Counted from the first letter of the stretch, positions 43,771 to 57,110 are shown. The stretch: DNA of 64,000 nucleotides from Bostrychus sinensis (GCA_020698575.1 CM036256.1:13035908-13099907); one strand, 5' to 3'. Notes: generated by a model not told the origin, from the sequence alone. Program-made: numbers and translations.

Positions 43771-45130
43771 CACATAATGTAAACACACAACAAATTTAAA
43801 AATGTTAATTTTAAGTTGTTACTTTATTATCTGTTTTCACTGAACATACACGTAATACACGTAATAGACCTACAGCAATTTAATGTCCCCAAACAAGCAT
43901 GTCATAATAAATCCATAGAACTGATTGTGAGCATAACAATCACAGACTACAACATAATTCACCCCTAATAAAATACAAGATTATTTCGACAAATATGTTT
44001 TCACTTTTGTGTATGACCAGACATTCCTGTTTAATGGGAGCACTTCCAGTTTGAGGCTTGCTCCTTGTCCCGTGTCCCAAGACATATCAGTAAAAACACT
44101 ATGTCCCAGTTGTCCCCATTTTAACAAACAGAAACAAACTGGAACATAAAAACACATTTGTTGAACATTTTTTTCTCTAAATGTATTTACCATGTCATTA
44201 TGTCATTTTTTATCAATAACTTGCCATTAAATGTGAAACTTAAGTCCTAGCTTCATGTAGTTTGAATTACATGACAGAAAATTGCATGGATTTCAAAAGC
44301 ATTATTATTTTTTTGCTTTGAAAAAAAATATGTGTCCCAGTTTAGGGTCTAGAAATCTGTTCACCCTAGTGTATATAGGCTACTATACTATGATCTGTGA
44401 AGTAGTGCGTGCTTAATCTAGTTTATTTTTACGTAAATATATAGTATTTACTGTAAATGAGATTCATAGCACATTATGCTACAACTGAGGGCGACGAACC
44501 AGTGATAAAAAGTCAATATAGTGTATAATTATGCAATAAATTGTAGGCTGTAAACATAAATAAGTGGAAATGTTGGCTGCGGTTTATTTCTAGTCATAAG
44601 CACTTAAACCATTAGCCAATAAAATATAGTAAATTTTATCTGTAATTTAAACACAAACTAATCTTTAAACAAACATAGCAGCAAACACTGGATACATTTA
44701 CTGTATATGGTATGTCATATTAAGGCTAGTCCATTATAACCTACAGTGAGGAATTTTTTATGAAGAGTAGATCTTTAGCTGCCTCTCACTTCAGTTGTGC
44801 AGGCTGTACACTAGAGGCCAGTGGGAGGTCTAAGCAGGTTTTACTCAGTCAGGGGCAATTGGTAATTGGCACACTCTGTAGCAATGACACAGCTTCCACC
44901 CTTTGATGCAGTTACATCATAAGTCAAGCCATTTTAAGGTATACTAGAGGCTTTAATGTTGAACATTTAACATAAAATTATATAAATGAAAAATCCTTTA
45001 AATGATTCCTGACACAGAAATTCCTATTTACTGTATGTTTAAATGGTAGTGTAGATTTAAAAGTGCCTGCTGAGAGGTAAAAGTGCATTCTGAGGACCTC
45101 TTTCCTTTACACTGTTAGCAAGGGCACACA
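43771..45130. other. tcea1-rp1 intergenic region
   Basis: AT-rich, no gene seen. 43990-44370 contains TGTCCCGTGTCCCAAGACAT and GTTCACCCTAGTG, reminiscent of the MITE at 17425 but too diverged to delimit. Confidence 0.35.
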
Positions 45131-45138
45131 AGCTTCGC

Positions 45139-45154
45139 CCTAATCCCTATTAGG
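45139..45154. promoter_or_regulatory. Paired CRX/OTX-type sites upstream of rp1
   Basis: CCTAATCCCTATTAGG contains CTAATCC, the CRX core, next to an inverted partial site. CRX drives rod and cone genes in vertebrates, including RP1. It lies about 0.5 kb above the candidate first exon of rp1. Confidence 0.35.
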
Positions 45155-45633
45155 CCAGGACGCCTCAAATCAGATTATAGAGGCTGCTGGCAACTCACCA
45201 ATAGATTGAGCCACCTGCAGTAGTTCAAATGGTTACATTTATTAACATCTTTGACTTGAACATTTAATTATGATAATGCATTATGAACAACATATCAGTT
45301 GTTCATAATATCAATAATATCTTTTTTTTTTTTTGTTACATTTTACTGTCTATGCAAGATAAATCTCTCACCTAATCTGATTTCTTGTGGCGAAGTAAAC
45401 ATTTAATGTAATTTGCTAGAAAGATTTGGAGGACGCCGAAATTTATTCGGTGGAAGAACGATAAGGCAACAAAATTGTAAACAAAAACCTGACGAAATAA
45501 TTTCTGTTACATATGGGCACATTTAAATTAATACCATTCAACTATTTAAGAAAAAACTTTACATTTTATTAGTCATATTTGACATTTCTATTTATTATGT
45601 TAGTTTTCCACCTTTTCTTATGCACATGAGGAA

Positions 45634-45781
45634 AGATTAGGCAGATTGGCTGTGATGGTGCCGATCCCAAAATAGCTCATGACTGCTCCTTTGAGAATCT
45701 TTACCCGGTGCTGGGAGGAAGACAGGACACTAACTTCACATGCTTTGACATTTCAAATCCAGATGAAATGTGAGTTTTAAG
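45634..45781 (+). promoter_or_regulatory. Candidate rp1 first non-coding exon and start region
   Basis: AGATTAGG at 45634 is another CRX-type core. A stretch of balanced composition follows and ends TTTTAAG before a strong donor, GTAAGC (45782). The coding exon opens at 46541 after a TTTCTTTCAG acceptor, so an upstream exon is required; this is the best candidate. The transcription start is not resolved. Confidence 0.35.
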
Positions 45782-46558
45782 GTAAGCATGTTTTTATAGA
45801 TGACATTTCAAATTGTACGCTTACTTTTCATTCAGTTATTCACGCTATGTGGGATTTGTGTAATTAGTTAATCTGTTTCAGGTCTGTCAAGCTTTATCTC
45901 GCTAGACTTTGTTTAGCTGTAGTCAACATATGTAAAATGCCAGGTTATTTATTAGCAAAGTAAAGAAAACATTTTTATAGTCTTTTTTTAGTCATTTACA
46001 ACATTTATTGTGACACTGCATCTAACTTGGTCAAAATATACTTAAGTATTCTAAGTCTTTTATTCCTACCTGTGCTAACAGAACAGTGCTAATGTCTTAG
46101 GCCATGGGATAAACATCCACATTTTGGTCTCAAATACAAAAGTAAGTACAGTGTTTCTAGTACAACTATGTTTTTCTCTTAAAGACACATTTCAGAATTG
46201 AGCTGGGGGAAAAAATTGTTCAATTTGGACAATATCACTTACAGTCTGGTTTGGCATTGACATCTCCTTTTGTGAAGTACTGTATATTTTGAATCCGCTG
46301 TAGACTGTCTGAGAGTGACTGTACTGATGTATTGCTCACGTGGGTTAGTGTTAAAGCAGTTTTAAGAAACTAATTTTTCAGGTTTTGTCTTTGTGATATA
46401 TCACACAAACTCCTTGTGTAGCTGTATGCATTCAAGTTTGTGAAGTGTTGTATGGTTTATGGTGTCAAAAATCACCCTAAGACACACATTATAGTAGTAT
46501 ATCTCAAAATTATCATGAGTAACAATCTTTTTTCTTTCAGCCCACACCACTTGGCATC

Positions 46559-49500
46559 ATGAGCAGCACAGCCCTTCAGGGGCCACCTGCCCAAGGGGGG
46601 TCCTTTGGCAGTGGATATACACTGCCATCCCGGCAGTTACCCATCTCAGATGCTAATATTTCTAAAAGAGTATGTTTCTACAAAAGTGGGGATTATACAT
46701 TCAACGGACATCGCATGGTCATCAACGCCCGCACTTTTAAGACTTTTGATGCTCTTCTTGATGCTTTATCGAAGAAAGTGCCTTTGGCATTTGGGGTTAG
46801 GACAATTACCACCCCCCGAGGGATCCACTATGTAAAAGGTTTGGACGACTTACTGGATGGAGGCTCGTATGTGTGTTCTGATCAAAAACGTGTGAAACCA
46901 ATAAACTTAAAGGAAATGAACCGGCGGCAGGTCCCTTGGAATACCACAAGACCAGTGAGTGCAAGACGGAGACGACAGCGAGTTATTATAGAGGCAATGA
47001 AAAAAGTCACTGAGAGGGTGGCAATAAGGACACCAAAGAGACTTGAGGTCATCAAGAACAGGGATCCCAGTATTAAACGCACAATAATCTTACAGAGAAG
47101 GATTGCACCAACATTTGACGCCTTACTGGATTATCTTTCTCAAATTTTGCAGTTTCCTGTGCTAAAACTTTACTCCACAGATGGAAGAAGGGTAAGTGTT
47201 TTGTATAATAATATGTATAATGATTATGAATGTCAAAAGCAGCTGTGGAAAATACACTGATCACTATGCAAAAGACAGTGGTTCCATTTTGAGAAAATGT
47301 ATAATCTTAAAATTGACATTAACAGATTGTCTAACACCACAATTACGCAGAAGCCAATGAAGAGAGTAATTATAGTCCATGATTTAGATAACTGTCTGGA
47401 CTGACATGTGTGCTCTGAAACACATATGAAACATATTGTAGGTGTCAGATTTTTTTTTTTTTTTACCATTTTCAGTTGTAAAGTGGTGCTATTAAAAATC
47501 AACCCTAGTGAGTATAGATTTGTAATCCTTCCACATCATGACAGGGTGCTTAAAGTTCAAATACATAAAAAAAACATTCCTACTTCTTATTTGTAGGAAT
47601 GTGATATTTATATTCTGATAAACCCGACCAGATTGCAATTGCAGCAATAATATCGTAAGCACATTCAGATTGTTAACATATGGCAACAAAACAGCACTTC
47701 ATATAGAACAGCATTGAAGGGCTTGTATGCATAATGTATAACCAAATAAAACTGTATTTCTCTTTTTTCAGGTTGATGGGCTTGCTGCCCTCATCTTGTG
47801 TTCTGGAGTCATTGTGGCAGCAGGTAATGAACCATTCAGATTAGGAAACTACAGTTTTCAGAGGAGTGCCCAGATGGCACAGGCCATGTTCTTGGAGACA
47901 AGTGAAGCATCTATCCTACAACCTCAAGCCTGTAAGTGTTAATCATTATAAATTATGTGTAATAGATGCCAGATGCCCATATTTAGGCAGTGTTAGTATT
48001 GGCATGTTTTCTGTCATGCAAGTATCCTGTTTTTATTCCAGTATACATTTAGTTTAGTCATTTTAGATAATTGCTTTTATTGATTAGTTGGTGATTTGAT
48101 TTTCTTTGTTGGTCCTAATTAATTTGTTTACTATTATTTTTCTTCCTTGCAAAACACAGACAACAATAAACCTCTTTTGAATGGAAGGGGCTCAAGGAAC
48201 TTCTCACCGTCTTCAGAGCGTTACATTGTGAACCAAATAAAAAAATTGCAAAATGAAAATCTCAATAGCTGTCATATTCACAATGGACCACTGGATCCAG
48301 AGACATCCACAGAAACATGTGGAAATGCTCGAGTGGAAAATGAATGTCACACCTGTGTAGTACCTCAGGATGAAGACATTGAGAAGTCCTTTCGGGTCAA
48401 TCAAGATGGTAGCATGACGGTCGAAATGAAAGTGCGGCTGACTATTAAGGAGGAAGAGATGCTGCACTGGACTACAACACTTAGCCGTACTAGCCTTAGC
48501 AAACGGACTGCTTACCCAATGGTTTCTGGGTCGGCAAACAGTTCACCAGACTCAAATAATGCAGTTGCCAAAAAATCGAATGTCAGGGAAGAAGAGGCAA
48601 AAGAGGAGAACCATCTGACTAAAAAAAGAAGTAGTGTTGGATTTATTGAAGAAAAATTATATGATACTCCAAAAGTTATTGAAAGGACCAAATCAACTTT
48701 TAGACGTCATCCTACACCAGGTCCTAGACATGTTAAAAAGAAAGAGGTTAAAATGGTATCAGGATCAGAAGTTCAAGAAATGGACCAATATACTTATATG
48801 AAAAGGACTTCTGATAATGATACAACAGAGGGGTACTGTGTGGTACGACACAGCAGTAGTCTCAGTAACCGGCCAGTCCCAAAACCACGAAAAACAACTT
48901 CTAACAATGAAAGTTCGATAAAGTCAACAGGAGTAGCAGAAGTTCTTCAGGTTGAACATAATGGATTTGGAGTGAGAGAGACTGTAATGCATATTTATGA
49001 AACTAAAGGCTGCTACGACACTTATTTTGGGAATGAGGAATATAGTGTAGACAGTGTGCCTTTGGATGAGTCCTCCCCAGCGGCAAGACCGGCCAATGAC
49101 AGGAGACAATCTTCAAGCAATGATTGTGATATTGATTCTTCCTGGCAGCCACCTGTTGTTGACTCACTGCAGCATCAAAATGAAGAGATTTTGTCTTTAT
49201 CCTCCGAGCCACTGTCCTGTTCTTACAAGATTACAAATAACCTTTCTTCAGTGAAGGAACATTTTTCCCAAGCAACGCCCTTACATGAGGACGTAGTGAA
49301 TGCAAATAAGGGAGACAAGAAAAAGATGGGCAAAGATGCACGGAAGCAAAAATCTAGCTTAGATAAAAAGCAAGACAGAGTTATGGGTCCCTCAAAGAAT
49401 ATCAAAATGATGTCTTCTGATAAGCTAAGCAACAAAACTAGTGTTGGTAAGAAAAGTTCGACAGACAGTGTTAAAAGTGGTCAAAGGAGTAAGGTCACAG

Positions 49501-52500
49501 ACAAATTGCAAACTCTGAAAAAAATTAGTGATAAGGATCAGATTAAGGAAAAGGTGGATATACAAAATGTAAAAAGAAGTCCAACAAAAAACACAAATAA
49601 AGTAGCTCCATACAACGGCCATAATGTAAACGTTCCAGAGACCAAGATTGCTACAAATAAAATGAAAAAGAGCATATCAGATATTTTGAGGCCCAAAAAA
49701 TCATTCCCGGCTAGCCAAAAGACGCTTAGCCCCAAATCCAAATCTGCAAATAAAAATGCTATTTTGTCTCCTAAAAGGGATACAAAAGTAACTGAGAGTG
49801 TGGCCGTGTCCTCTCTCAACCCTTCACCTTCAGAGATTCATCAGTATGTGGAGAATTGGTTGGAGAAAGTCAGTCCTGATGCAGTGCCATACATGGAGGA
49901 GGACCTACAATCTCACAGTAAAGTTGAATTTCATCTGGGTGCTGATTCTGAAGGTGAAGAGAGGAATCAAAGTCAGTTTTATATGGGAGATCATTGTCAC
50001 TCAACTGATGATATCATAAAGACGTCTGATTCTAGTCTATCAGTGCCTGTTTGTCAAGGAGGGCTGATGAAAAGTGCAATGTCTGTTTCAATGCCAACTG
50101 TTAGGGGTGCTTCTCAAGATGAAAGTATGAGACTACATAAGTCAGCTGAAGCTATAAATCCTGTTCGTGATAATTTTTCTAGCTCTAAGGCCAAACTTCA
50201 ACCAGTCCTTCGTCAAATTTGCTCATCAGTTCAATGCATTAGTGGCGCGTCTGAGCCCAACACAATGCCCAGTATTGCAAAATCCACCAGCCTTCCTGAT
50301 TTCCCATCGCAAGTGGCTTCTGTATTCGGCTCCTCATGCAAAGCTTTCCTGTCATTTTTATCAATGATGACTCTGCGAGATAGTCTAACCGGCTGTGCGC
50401 CCAGTCATGGCAGTAGTCCAAAGATCTCCTCGGAGGCTATGCTAATGATGGAGTCACTGGAAAAAATATCCACCATTGACAATGAACAAAAACAGAGGGC
50501 GAGTCTGTCCAATTTGCAAAGCAAGGCATCTTCCAAGTTTAAAGAGCAGTGGCAGGATTATCAGACTAAGAGGGAGAGGCTTGAAAGTGAGCCACTGTCT
50601 CCTAAAAAGTCAGAATCTGCTTTGGATGTTGTGTCTCAAAGTTGTAATGTATTTGGTGGGGAGCAACTGGGTATTAGTGAACTTATGGATGAGCTGGACA
50701 TGCCAGCAGATCTCAGAGCGGAGATTTCTTCAGCGATCCAACAAGCTATTCGTTTTTACCCAATAGGTGAGAGTGCTATGACAGAAATTGAACAAAACCA
50801 GTCTGTCTTAGAAGAAGATCAAAGTGCAAAGTGTCTCAGTGATGAGGTAGAATCAGGACAAATGTTAGAAAACACAAACCAGGAGGCAGGGTTAGAGGAT
50901 GACTTTCAAAAGGAAAGTGAGATTATTAGAAAGGGGGGAGTGGTAGAGGAGGTCAACAGTGGAGAGAATAGAGAGACAGAAAACATTCTAGATGAAGAGG
51001 CTGCATCATTAAAAGGTCAAAGTTCAGAAGTTGCAAATAAGGAATTGGAGGAAGAGAATAGTGCTGCAAAACAAGTGGATTTGCTTGAGGAAGTTCTGGA
51101 TGATAATATGACAGTTGAAGATAGTGAGGATGATAATACGGATGAGCGAGATGGAAAAACAGTGGGCAGTGTGGATGCTGATGAACAAACAGATTTGATT
51201 AGTGAGAAAAATGACTTTGAAATGGATGAGGAAGTCAAGGAAGAAGATAAAGGTCAATCTGAAGACACAGACAGTGATTGTGTTGTGGTTCAAGGTGAAA
51301 GGGTGGTAGGTGAGGAGGTACAGGAGGAAGAAAGCCAAGACACAGACCAAGAACATGATTCACATGAGGAAGAGCAAAAATCAACAGAAAATTATGAGAT
51401 AGACAAAGCAGGTGAAAATTTGGATAACAAAGAAAGTGAAGGTGAGGCAGAAGTTACAACTGGGGAGTTAGATGAAAAGTGTGAACACGTAAGTGTGGGA
51501 AGTGTCTCTGAAGATGGTACGTCTAAAAATGTTTTAGATGAGGCTTTATATTTGGAGCATGAGAACAGCAGCTGTGATGAAATGAAAAGTGGCAATGTCA
51601 AATGTGAAGGCAATTCAAATACGAAATTAACAAGCAAATTTTCTTCTGAGGATAGATGTGTTGAAGAGAAATGCAATGGGATTGATACTTTTAGTGAGCT
51701 TGAGCCAGAGGAAGGAGAGGATCGCAGTGGCTTGTCTAACCCAGTCGAAATATCACAAGAGTTACTAGACTTTGTGAACTCAGCGCTTCTGTCCTCCACA
51801 CTTATTTTTACATATGACTACCAGGGTAATATCAAAGTTGCTCAAAACAAAAAACAGACCACAAAAAGCATCAGAAAAGACAGTTTGTATGGTTGTAACT
51901 GTCTTCCAAGTCCAAATACATCTGAGTTAACAGATTATAGGCCAGAATCTTTAGAAAGTGGTGGCTACAAAACTCAGGAGTCTTTAGATATTGTTACAGA
52001 AAGTGAGGATTCTGACAGGCCTTTTCCTGCTTGTAAACATTCAGCAGAAGATATTTCAAATGAGAAAGCAAGTGTGGGACAAGTGGACTCCCAGCTGTCA
52101 CCTACAACTAGTAAAAGTAAAAGCAGCCTTTCTTCCAATGACACAGGAACCAAAGTCTCGAGGGAGGACTTGTCTTATTTCAGCGCCGCCAGCTCATTAA
52201 AAGCAGACAATGAACATGCCCCTGAGACCGCGCAGTGCATTACGTCTGTTCCCAGAGAAAACTCACCTGATGGAGTCTTAATTGACCACGGTAGATGGCT
52301 GCTGAAGGAGAATCATCTAATTAGGAGGTCCCCGCCAGTCTCCTTAGGAATGTACGGGCATTTAGACAACACTTCAATTGATACGAGTCTAACCGAGGAT
52401 TCCCCACCTCATTACCAAGCACAAACCAACCAACTCACTGCCTTATCTTCATCTGAACTAGAGGAAATGGCCCGGCCTAAAACTCCAAAGTGCACCTACT

Positions 52501-52817
52501 ACAATATGCCACATGGGAGTGATTCAGACCCCTTTTTAGATGATACTAGTGTTAAAAGTGGGGAAAATGGGGTCAGAGACGTCAAGGTGGCTCCTCAAAT
52601 TGATACCACAGCAACCTGGGCGAACAAGAATGGCAGTCTTTCCTCATTTGCCTCAGTGGAGTTTAAAATGCCAGACAGAAAAGTGCATCCTGAGGGGCAG
52701 TCCTCAGCTGGGGTGCAGGCAAGAAGGACATCTAGTGGGCAACGGAGTGTAGTGCAAGCTCAGGACTCTGGAGAGACTCTACACTGGAGATGTAACCAGT
52801 ATTGTCCAATATTATGA
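46559..52817 (+). CDS. rp1: Oxygen-regulated protein 1, RP1 (photoreceptor axonemal microtubule protein)
   Basis: Doublecortin-family protein of the photoreceptor outer-segment axoneme, needed for disc stacking; mutated in human retinitis pigmentosa. Exons: 46559-47191, 47772-47931 and 48160-52817, with GT-AG junctions; 1816 codons plus stop. The ATG follows an acceptor at 46540. DCX domain 1 spans about residues 35-118 (KRVCFYKSGDYTFNGHRMVI, FKTFDALLDALSKKVPLAFG, VRTITTPRG). DCX domain 2 spans about 160-240 (IKNRDPSIKRTIILQRRIAP, LKLYSTDGRR, then VDGLAALILCSGVIVAAG). The RP1-specific block EDIEKSFRVNQDGSMTVEMK is intact. A long charged middle follows, very acidic around residues 1000-1250. 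Late conserved motifs are GRWLLKENHL, SSSELEEMARP and YNMPHGSDSDPF. The protein stops right after QYCPIL, whereas the human protein continues beyond GQHCPIL by a C-terminal segment. The large last exon is as in mammals. RP1L1 is less likely given the RP1-type C-terminal motifs and synteny. Confidence 0.95.
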
Positions 52818-53088
52818 GTGTGATGGCTAATTTTGCCATTTATTTGCGCACTGTTATATGATCTAGTTACAAGTATAAAACATCAAATTTTGGTCACTTT
52901 AAAGGTTATTAAAAAGGTAATACATAGTCATTTTAAAATATTTTAATTACTTTATTATTTTATATAACATATTGCTTATGTATGGTACATTATAAAATTT
53001 TTTCAGCCATGGACTTAAGGCAGTGATTCTTCTGTGATTTCCTTAAGTGCTTTATTTTGTAATTGTAAATACATTTTCAAGAATCACT

Positions 53089-53094
53089 AATAAA
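53089..53094 (+). terminator. rp1 polyadenylation signal
   Basis: AATAAA 272 bp after the rp1 stop, followed by a GT-rich stretch (TTCTTTTGGTGTATGCTG). A second AATAAA lies at 53149-53154. Confidence 0.6.
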
Positions 53095-53159
53095 TGTTCT
53101 TTTGGTGTATGCTGTTTATTTTGACCGGGAATGCCTAAATGGATATTAAATAAAAAAAA

Positions 53160-54550
53160 TGTGTGGATGTAGTTTTTGTTATGCATGGTCCATTCACTTC
53201 CTTGAATTACATTGTAGGATTTACCACAAGCTTATAATAATCTCAGAAAAGGTTACAAATCCCTGCTATTCATTTTTTAATATTATCACATGATCTGTTA
53301 TAACAGCATAGTTTTCCTATAAATGGCTGAAAAATAATCATACCATTTATGATTATTACCTAGGAGCAGCTCTACACTCTGGGGACGCTTGACTTTTCCA
53401 AGGTTATTAGGTTTTGTGACGCATTTGAGCCAGCCTTGGGCCTTCAATATTCCTCAGTATGTGGATGTCTTTTATCCATGTGAGAAAAAGAAAAGTTAAT
53501 TTCTTAACATTATTTTATGTATTTATTTTGCACATAGTCACATTTTGTTGTTTTTCTGATCCTCTTGTCTAGGCAGGTGAGGGAGAGGACAAGTGTCATC
53601 TGCCAGTGTCAGTCGGTCCACACTGTGCTCCTGATGCAAGCAGACATATGCAAGTGACAGTTGACGAAATGGATAGTGACAGACAGGGTTCAAATGTGTT
53701 CATAACCAGCGGACAATATCCTTGAAATAAGCCTGACCATGAGCACAGCTAAACTTTATTTAAGCCTCTGCGCTCCACAAATTAGGTTTAGAGCCATAAC
53801 ATAGATACACTAATGTTTTTTTTTTTCTCAAAGGGTAGTTATAACTGGTGTGTGAGGGGTCTCTCCCCTGTCCCTGACCCGGGCTGTCCCTCTACAGAAA
53901 GAGACAAAGAATGTGAAAGACAAAAAGAGAATGGCCAAAGGGTTTTTCAGTCTGGATACTTTCCAAGGGTTTGGCAGTCGTCATGGTGATGTGGAAAAAA
54001 AGCAGAGCAGATTAATTCCTCTGTTGTTACTATGGTCCAAAGGTACTCAGTGCAAGTCTTAGTCTCCCAAAATTCAGAGGCCATTCTTGTTTGCATTTTA
54101 CTGAACAATTTAGCATAGAAAAGTTTCAGTAGTTAAAGCTGCAGTAGCCAAAAACTCCTATTTAACAACATAGCTACCTACATTCTTATATTTTATTTAA
54201 ATAGTGAAACTGAACCAATTACCCTAATCCCTTAAAATACTGAATATTCAAAGTGTACCAGTACTATTTATGTTTATGTATTCTTTTGTTGTGTATTAAT
54301 TCTTGTCAAGCAATGTAAATAGACCAGGAAAAGGGAGCTCCCTGCGTATAAGTATTAGAATCCTTACTAATAAATTTTACACTAATGGATGCCAATGGGC
54401 GGCCAGGACCCAAAAGTGTGCCATGGGGAGTTTAAAACTAGTGTAATAGTAAGAATAGTAAGGTTATTTGAAGCCTAAATATTGTTTAAATACACACAAG
54501 TGGCGAAACAGATTTTTAAAATACATTGTAAAGGTCATTGTAAAAAATAT
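53160..54550. other. rp1-downstream intergenic stretch
   Basis: No gene or RNA recognised. 53570-53990 is GC-richer than its surroundings but has no long frame. Confidence 0.4.
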
Positions 54551-54551
54551 A

Positions 54552-56088
54552 CAGTTGAAAGAAAAAGTATTGACACCCCTTGGAAATACTAGGATTTCTG
54601 CATGATTTGGTTATAAAATGTGATCTGATCTTCATCTAAGTCACAACAATAGACAAACACAGTTTGCTTAAACTAATGCTGCAAAAATGACATTTTTTCA
54701 TGTTTTTATTGAGCATTTATGTAAACAATCACAGTACAGGGTAGAAAAAATATTGGAACCCCTGGGATAGTGACCTCTTCAAGGGCTAATTGGAGTTAGG
54801 TGTCAGCCAACCTGGGGTCCAATCAGTGTGAGAAGATTGGAGGAGTGGCTTAAAGTGGCCCTGACCAATAAAAACGCCACCCAGTTTTGAGTTTGCCATT
54901 CTGAAGAAGCATTACTTGATGTGACCCAAGCCTCGCACAAAAGAGCTCCCAGAAGACCTACGTGTAAGAATTGTTGACTTGCATAAAGCTGGAAAGGGTT
55001 ACAAAAGTATCTCTAAGAGCATCGATGTTCATAAGTCCATGGTACAGGCGACTGTCTATAAATGGAGAAGGTTCAATAATGTGACCACACTGCCTAGGAG
55101 TGGCTGTCCTGTAAAGATGACTGCAAGAGCACAGTGTAGAATGTTCAGTGAGGTGAAGAAGAATCCTAGAGTGTCAGCTAAAGACTTACAGAAATGTCTG
55201 GCACAAGCTAACATCTTTGTTGACAAATCTAAAACATTAAACAAGAATGAACTTCATGGGAGGACACCATGGAGGAAGCCACTGCTGTCCAAAAAAAAAA
55301 ATTGCTGCATGTTTAAAGTTTGCATAGGAGCTCCTGGATGTTCCACAGCACTACTGGCAAAATATTCTGTGGACAGCTGAAACCAAAGTTGAGTTGTTTG
55401 GAAGGAAGTATGGTGGAGGGGGCATCATGGTTTGGGGCTGCTTTGTTGCCTCAGGGCCTGGACAACTTGCTATCATCAACAGTAAAATGAATTCAGAAGT
55501 TTATCCAAACATTTTGCAGGAAAACTTAAAACCATCTGTCCACCAACTGAAGCTCAACAGAGGATGGGTGATGCAACAGGACAACGACCCAAAACATAGA
55601 AGCAAATCAACAACAGAATGGCTTCAACAGAAGAAAATACACCTTCTGGAGTGGCCCAGTCAGAGTCTTGACCTCAGTCCAATTGAGATGCTTTGGCATG
55701 ACTTCAAAAGAGAGATCCACACCAGACATCCCAAGAATATTACTGAACTTAAACAGTTTTGTAAAGGGGAATGGTCCAAAATTCCTCCTGAGTGCTGTGC
55801 AGGTCTGATCTTCACTACAGAAAACGTTTGGTTGAGGTTACTGCTGCCAAAGGAAGATCAATCAGTTATTAAATCCAAAGGATCCAATACATTTTCTACC
55901 CTGTACTGTTGATGTTTACATAAATGCTCAATAAAAACATGAAAAAATGTCTTTTTTTAGCATTTGTTTAAGCAGACTGTGTTTGTCTATTGTTGTGACT
56001 TAGATGAAGATCAGATCACATTTTATGACCAAATCATGCAAAAATCCTAGTATTTCCAAGGGGTGCCAATACCTTTTCTTTCAACTGT
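54552..56088 (+). mobile_element. Tc1-like DNA transposon, inactive
   Basis: A 1537-bp element bounded by TA dinucleotides. Its ends are long inverted repeats: CAGTTGAAAGAAAAAGTATT at the left mirrors AATACCTTTTCTTTCAACTG at the right. The match continues inward (TTGGAAATACTAGGATTT, CTTCATCTAAGTCACAACAA) for about 200 bp. The interior carries a broken transposase. The length fits a full-size Tc1 of about 1.6 kb with one small internal loss. Confidence 0.93.
54925..55912 (+). pseudogene. Tc1 transposase pseudogene
   Basis: The N-terminal helix-turn-helix region reads from 54925 (LRVRIVDLHKAGKGYKSISK, then PRSGCPVKMT), but the usual start codon is lost and a stop lies just upstream. Around 55185-55300 some residues are missing, and frame shifts at the poly-A (55291-55300) divide it from the catalytic part (55331-55912). 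The first catalytic Asp (WTDES in active elements) is Ala here (WTAET). The second (QQDNDPKH) and the Glu of DLSPIE remain. The element cannot transpose by itself. Confidence 0.92.
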
Positions 56089-56950
56089 ATATATATTCCT
56101 TACTTTAATTACTTCACAATATGATGTCAGGTGATTTAACAGAGAAAGAAATAGTTTGGACACTGCAAGAAATGCTTTTTATTTCCTTGTTGTAAAACAT
56201 TACACACCAAGCCTATGTTGAACCCCCCCAGAGGTTGGTGGCATTGATTTACCACTTGCCTATCCCTTCATCTGTGTGCTCACTGGGGTGCAAAGACTCA
56301 TTGTACTGCAGCAGCCCCATTCCTTTAAATCTGACATGACATCAACCACAAAGAAACCTTGCTTTACTGGACTGGCTGTTAAAGAATATTAGAAAGAAAC
56401 TGCTTTCCACAAAGATTTCTCTAAAACGTTTATGCTTTCTCTGTTTGAGTTTATCTCCGAACAGGGCGGCCTTACATTTTATCTTTTTGCTCTGGTTTTG
56501 TTGGAAGACATTGCCATGGCTACTAGCACAGTTTGGTGATTCAACATCATGGGAGATAAAACAAAGCTCGTCTTTTTGCTCCCCAGCGCCTGCAGGTTTA
56601 AAGCAGTGACAGCCAGTAAAAATATAGAGTTTATCTTTTGCCCCATCCCATTTCAGCCGACCTGACTGTGACTAATGGTACTTCGATACTTCTGCTTGTG
56701 TCTTGTGTTGGGTCTTGTAATGAGGTCCCCTGCAGCGCTGTTGCTTTGGACAGTTGAAACTTTAGCAACAAAAAGACCCAATCATTTCGCTTTCTCAGTA
56801 TTTCTGCAATATCTTATATGCATTCTCTTTTTTCCTTTCTGCTTGAAATTGTCTGCTCTGTGCAGTGTAGAGTTATTTGCATATTAATTTTGCATATAGG
56901 TTTGTCAAATGTCCTTTTGGTGCAACCAAGTTATGTTTTTGTTGGTGTTT
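56089..56950. other. Intergenic stretch, no gene seen
   Basis: Unremarkable sequence; frames of 70-103 codons near 56675-57129 overlap a SINE and have no family features. Confidence 0.4.
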
Positions 56951-56960
56951 GTGGGTTTTT

Positions 56961-57110
56961 GGGCATTTACCCTTTAACTAGAAAATCTGCAGTTCAAGTC
57001 CAAGTCTGGATACTATATCTTTTTCATTGTGAGTTAGAACAAATGCCTTGGCGGAGGTCTGTGCTCTCCAAGTGTTTCTGGTTCTTGGTTTATTTCTGGT
57101 TTAATCCTAA
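56961..57110 (+). repeat. tRNA-derived SINE (family 2)
   Basis: GCATTTACCCTTTAACTAGA, CTGCAGTTCAAGTCCAAG (box B-like), GGATACTATATCTTTTTCAT, then CTCCAAGTGTTTCTGG; collinear with 32455-32575. Confidence 0.65.

Noticed and set aside
51392..51799. Several Ser/Phe-rich frames antisense to the rp1 last exon
   Set aside because: Shadows of the acidic, Glu-codon-rich rp1 sequence.
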